From: Bacillota bacterium
Lineage (GTDB): Bacteria > Bacillota > Clostridia > Lachnospirales > Lachnospiraceae
NCBI GenBank assembly: GCA_023393095.1
Contig: JAEWMT010000141.1
Coordinates: 12,796-76,795 of the forward strand
Reading direction: 5' to 3'
DNA: 64,000 nt
Below the pieces are notes generated by a model, which made no database searches, was not told the DNA's origin, and was given only the letters and a program-made list of their open reading frames with translations. The translations under genes were made by a program, and so were the position numbers. Shown one piece after another: positions 61,500-64,000 of the stretch; the first letter of the stretch is position 1, and each line of letters opens with the position of its first letter.

Positions 61500-62654
61500 A
61501 TGAATTTTGATGTAAATCAGATCCATTTTGACGTAAATCAGGTTCCTACCCCTTCTTATATCATAGAAGAACGATTACTGCATAAGAATTGTGAGATTAT
61601 CAAATCGGTTATGGACCGGACAGGCTGTGAAATATTACTGGCGCAGAAGGCATTTTCCATGTACTCTACCTATCCGCTGTTAGGAAAGTATCTTAGCGGA
61701 ACAACAGCCAGTTCACTCTTTGAGGCCAAATTAGGGTATCAGGAGATGGGAAAAGAGGTTCATATCTTTGCCCCCGCATACCGTGAAGATGAATTTGATG
61801 AAATTATGTCGCTGTGCGATCATATCGTATTCAATTCAATTAACCAATGGGATAAATTCAAAAATAAAATAACCTCTTCCAAAAAGAAGTTTTCCTGTGG
61901 ACTACGTATCAATCCGGAATACTCAGAGATTGAAACCGACCTATATAATCCCTGTTTTGCTAATTCCCGTTTCGGAATTACAATAGAAAAGCTAAATAAT
62001 GCAGACCTGACCGGAATAGAAGGCCTTCACTTCCACACGATGTGTGAACAAAACTCGGATGTACTGAAAAGAACCTTAAAGGTTGTAGAAGAAAAGTTTG
62101 GTCACCTGATGAAGCAAATGAAATGGATTAATTTTGGTGGAGGTCATCATATCACGAGAGAGGATTATGATATCGAAACACTGGTACGCTGCGTGAGTTA
62201 TATAAAGGAAAAATATCAGGTACAGGTATATCTAGAGCCCGGAGAAGCAGTGGCACTGAATGCGGGCTACCTAGTTAGCTCCGTCCTTGAACTGAATGAA
62301 AACGGAATGCAGCTTGCGATCATGGACACCTCAGCCGCTTGCCATATGCCTGATGTCCTTGAGATGCCTTATCGGCCAAATATTATAGGATCAGGTCAGC
62401 CAGGAGAATTTCCCTTTACTTACCGATTAGGTGGACCAACCTGCCTTGCGGGAGACGTGATTGGTGATTATTCCTTTCCTGAGCCCTTAAAGGTGGGAGA
62501 CCGTTTGATATTCTGTGATATGGCTATCTATTCGATGGTGAAGAATAATACCTTTAATGGGATAAACCTGCCAAGTATCCTTTTGAATACAGAGGCGGAG
62601 GGTTTAAAATTAATTAAGAAATTCGGGTATGAGGATTTCAAAAGCAGATTATAA
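61500..62654 (+). CDS. nspC: carboxynorspermidine/carboxyspermidine decarboxylase
   Basis: 384 residues from ATG 61500, GGAG seven bases upstream. Alanine-racemase-fold PLP enzyme: LAQKAFSMYSTYP (PLP Lys about residue 48), LHFHTMCEQNSD, WINFGGGHHITREDYD, YLEPGEAVALNAGY and the catalytic-Cys segment GGPTCLAGDVIGDY. It removes the carboxyl from carboxyspermidine or carboxynorspermidine. The N-terminus repeats FDVNQ twice (NFDVNQIHFDVNQVPTPSY), so the first repeat is an apparent small duplication. Confidence 0.95.
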   Translation: MNFDVNQIHFDVNQVPTPSYIIEERLLHKNCEIIKSVMDRTGCEILLAQKAFSMYSTYPLLGKYLSGTTASSLFEAKLGYQEMGKEVHIFAPAYREDEFDEIMSLCDHIVFNSINQWDKFKNKITSSKKKFSCGLRINPEYSEIETDLYNPCFANSRFGITIEKLNNADLTGIEGLHFHTMCEQNSDVLKRTLKVVEEKFGHLMKQMKWINFGGGHHITREDYDIETLVRCVSYIKEKYQVQVYLEPGEAVALNAGYLVSSVLELNENGMQLAIMDTSAACHMPDVLEMPYRPNIIGSGQPGEFPFTYRLGGPTCLAGDVIGDYSFPEPLKVGDRLIFCDMAIYSMVKNNTFNGINLPSILLNTEAEGLKLIKKFGYEDFKSRL

Positions 62655-62673
62655 TACATTAATATTTTTAGTA

Positions 62674-62713
62674 GCACTGAATCTTCACATTTAAACATTC
62701 AGTGCTATATTTC
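62674..62713 (+). terminator. Rho-independent terminator of the polyamine cluster
   Basis: AGCACTGAAT (62674-62683) pairs perfectly with ATTCAGTGCT (62698-62707), followed by ATATTTCTAT. Confidence 0.75.
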
Positions 62714-62898
62714 TATGTAAGAATTTAGTATAATAGATTCATTAGTAGATCAGAATTATAAAAATTAATAAATCCAGTGTAAATGCGGTCTAAAGACAAT
62801 GTCAAAGAACTTTTACAATTACTTTTCACTAAATGTAAAAGGGCTTTGGTAGTATTCTTTATATTATATCATTTAATATCTACATGAGGAGACATAAA

Positions 62899-63468
62899 AT
62901 GGAACTAGGAAGACAAATAAAATATTATAGAGAGCGTGATGGATTGTCACAAGAAAAACTTGCAGAGAAAATTTATGTATCCCGTCAATCCATCTCTAAT
63001 TGGGAAAATGAAAGAAGCTATCCCGACATTCATAATATATTACAATTGAGTGTTCTGTTTAATGTTTCCTTAGACGAATTAGTAAAAGGAGATGTAGATA
63101 TGATGAAAAAAGAAGTTGCAAGAAACAAATTTAATTTTTGGGGAAATGGTATGATTATAAATATGGTGCTGATGCCCTTGTCAATAGCACCTGCATTAAA
63201 ATTACTGGGTTTAAAGGGATTGTTAATACCTTTAGTATTTAGTATCTTAATGTTTATATTTGCTATTCAGACAGAAAGGCTTAAAAAGAAAAACAATATT
63301 CAAACTTACTCTGAAATACTGGCTTTTATGGAAAATAAAGAGATTGATAAAGAAAAAGTGAAGAAAGAAAGAGAAAATCTTAACAAAAGTAAGAATTTAA
63401 TGGCGTTCGTATGTGCATGCATAGCTTTGCTTTTGGCAGGTGTAGGATTTATTGTGTTCCTTTTTTAA
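62899..63468 (+). CDS. XRE-type HTH regulator with membrane tail
   Basis: 189 residues from ATG 62899 (AGGAG eight bases upstream). N-terminal HTH_3: QIKYYRERDGLSQEKLAEKI, then YVSRQSISNWENERSYPDIH and NVSLDELVKGD. A linker and two hydrophobic segments (about 95-130) and a further one at the C-terminus (MAFVCACIALLLAGVGFIVF) suggest membrane attachment. Such XRE-membrane proteins are common in Firmicutes with unknown signals. It does not adjoin an operon partner; the hydrolase gene starts 51 bases after its end. Confidence 0.85.
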   Translation: MELGRQIKYYRERDGLSQEKLAEKIYVSRQSISNWENERSYPDIHNILQLSVLFNVSLDELVKGDVDMMKKEVARNKFNFWGNGMIINMVLMPLSIAPALKLLGLKGLLIPLVFSILMFIFAIQTERLKKKNNIQTYSEILAFMENKEIDKEKVKKERENLNKSKNLMAFVCACIALLLAGVGFIVFLF

Positions 63469-63519
63469 TAAGCTGAATTGTCGATAATAATATAATGATA
63501 TGAAAGGAAGGATTTGATT

Positions 63520-64000
63520 ATGAAATTATCTGATAAAGAGACATTACTGGAGCATAGTGCCCGGACACTCAGCGATTTATCCGATATGTTGAATGACTTA
63601 CCGAAGGTAAATTTAGGCGATATACCGGCTTCACAAACTGCCCTGGTAATTGTTGATATGGTGAATGGCTTTGCCAGGGTAGGGGCATTGATGAGCCCAG
63701 CCGTAGAAAAACTAATACCTGAAATATGCAGACTAATGAGAGAATGTGATAAATATCATATTACGACACTTGCATTTGCTGATAATCACACTGAAGAATC
63801 CCCGGAATTCGAAGCCTATCCAAAACATTGTATGCAGGGCAGCAGTGAAGCGGAAATTGTAGATGAAATCAAGGAAATTGGTGGATACCTTCTGTTTCCA
63901 AAGAATTCAACCAATGGTTTTCTGGAAGATGAATTTCAAAAATGGCTTAAGGAGAATAAACAAATTGATCATTTTGTAATAACCGGTGACTGTACAGACA
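63520..64000 (+). CDS. isochorismatase/nicotinamidase-like hydrolase, 3' end cut by window
   Basis: ATG 63520 has GGAAGGA seven bases upstream; the frame runs off the right edge after 160 codons. Cys-hydrolase triad residues are all visible: Asp46 in ALVIVDMVNGF, Lys128 in LLFPKNSTNGF and Cys158 in VITGDCTD. These fit nicotinamidase (nicotinamide to nicotinate), with other isochorismatase-fold amidases possible. The AFADNHTEESPEF segment supplies the metal ligands typical of nicotinamidases (D, H). Confidence 0.85.
   Translation, partial: MKLSDKETLLEHSARTLSDLSDMLNDLPKVNLGDIPASQTALVIVDMVNGFARVGALMSPAVEKLIPEICRLMRECDKYHITTLAFADNHTEESPEFEAYPKHCMQGSSEAEIVDEIKEIGGYLLFPKNSTNGFLEDEFQKWLKENKQIDHFVITGDCTD

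Overview
The window looks like a chromosomal segment of an AT-rich, spore-forming, anaerobic Firmicute, most likely Lachnospiraceae (Lachnoclostridium/Anaerocolumna-like, close to the Clostridium phytofermentans type). This rests on the sporulation genes (yqfC, yqfD, a SpoVB-like flippase, spoIIM, a DacF-like carboxypeptidase, a BofC-like protein), strong GGAGG ribosome binding sites with frequent TTG/GTG starts, and gene orders familiar from Clostridia. Species assignment is inference. No rRNA, tRNA or CRISPR array was seen.

Layout. 1-800: tail of an immunity-type locus (SUKH protein cut by the window edge, then a frameshifted small immunity-like gene). 1.2-7.6 kb: rpsU, then yqfC-yqfD-phoH-(PgpH-like membrane protein)-ybeY and a DUF3048 lipoprotein. 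7.9-13.6 kb: SpoVB-like flippase, BofC-like membrane protein, two FAD-dependent oxidoreductases. 13.8-17.1 kb: proline block proB, DUF896, 5-formyl-THF cyclo-ligase, proA. 17.1-24.0 kb: hflK-hflC, an M14 carboxypeptidase, miaB, rny, separated by large intergenic palindromes.

24.1-28.6 kb is an accessory patchwork: a headless C-terminal nuclease module of a polymorphic toxin with its YezG-type immunity gene, insertion-sequence debris including a truncated IS110-type transposase, and two further toxin-tail remnants each followed by an immunity gene (Imm30-like and Tdi1/DUF1851-like). A VOC protein, an SDR oxidoreductase and an aminotransferase follow. 32.0-40.0 kb is a second accessory block of about ten small genes on one strand (SUKH-4, SseB-like, DUF2971, membrane and lipoproteins, and unknowns, plus a partial gene duplication). 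It looks like an array of orphan immunity genes without the matching full-length toxins.

40.2-46.2 kb returns to core genes: proC, a NUDIX ADP-ribose pyrophosphatase, spoIIM, a XerD-like recombinase with an altered active site, a DAHP synthase on the minus strand, and a pyrimidine-nucleoside phosphorylase. 46.5-55.2 kb: an autoregulated-looking TetR gene with an M23 peptidase, a Big2-like protein, DacF, an AAC(3)-type acetyltransferase (minus), a metallophosphoesterase, scpA-scpB and an Asp-box propeller protein. 55.5-62.7 kb: DUF362 protein and then a polyamine cluster holding both spermidine routes (speD, a SpeA-type decarboxylase and speE; and carboxy(nor)spermidine dehydrogenase plus decarboxylase). 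The window ends with an XRE regulator and the start of a nicotinamidase-like hydrolase.

The best leads are the two immunity/toxin patchworks, a dispersed family of intergenic palindromes with a shared end motif, the altered catalytic residues of the XerD homologue, and the dual polyamine cluster that has no visible agmatine-processing step.
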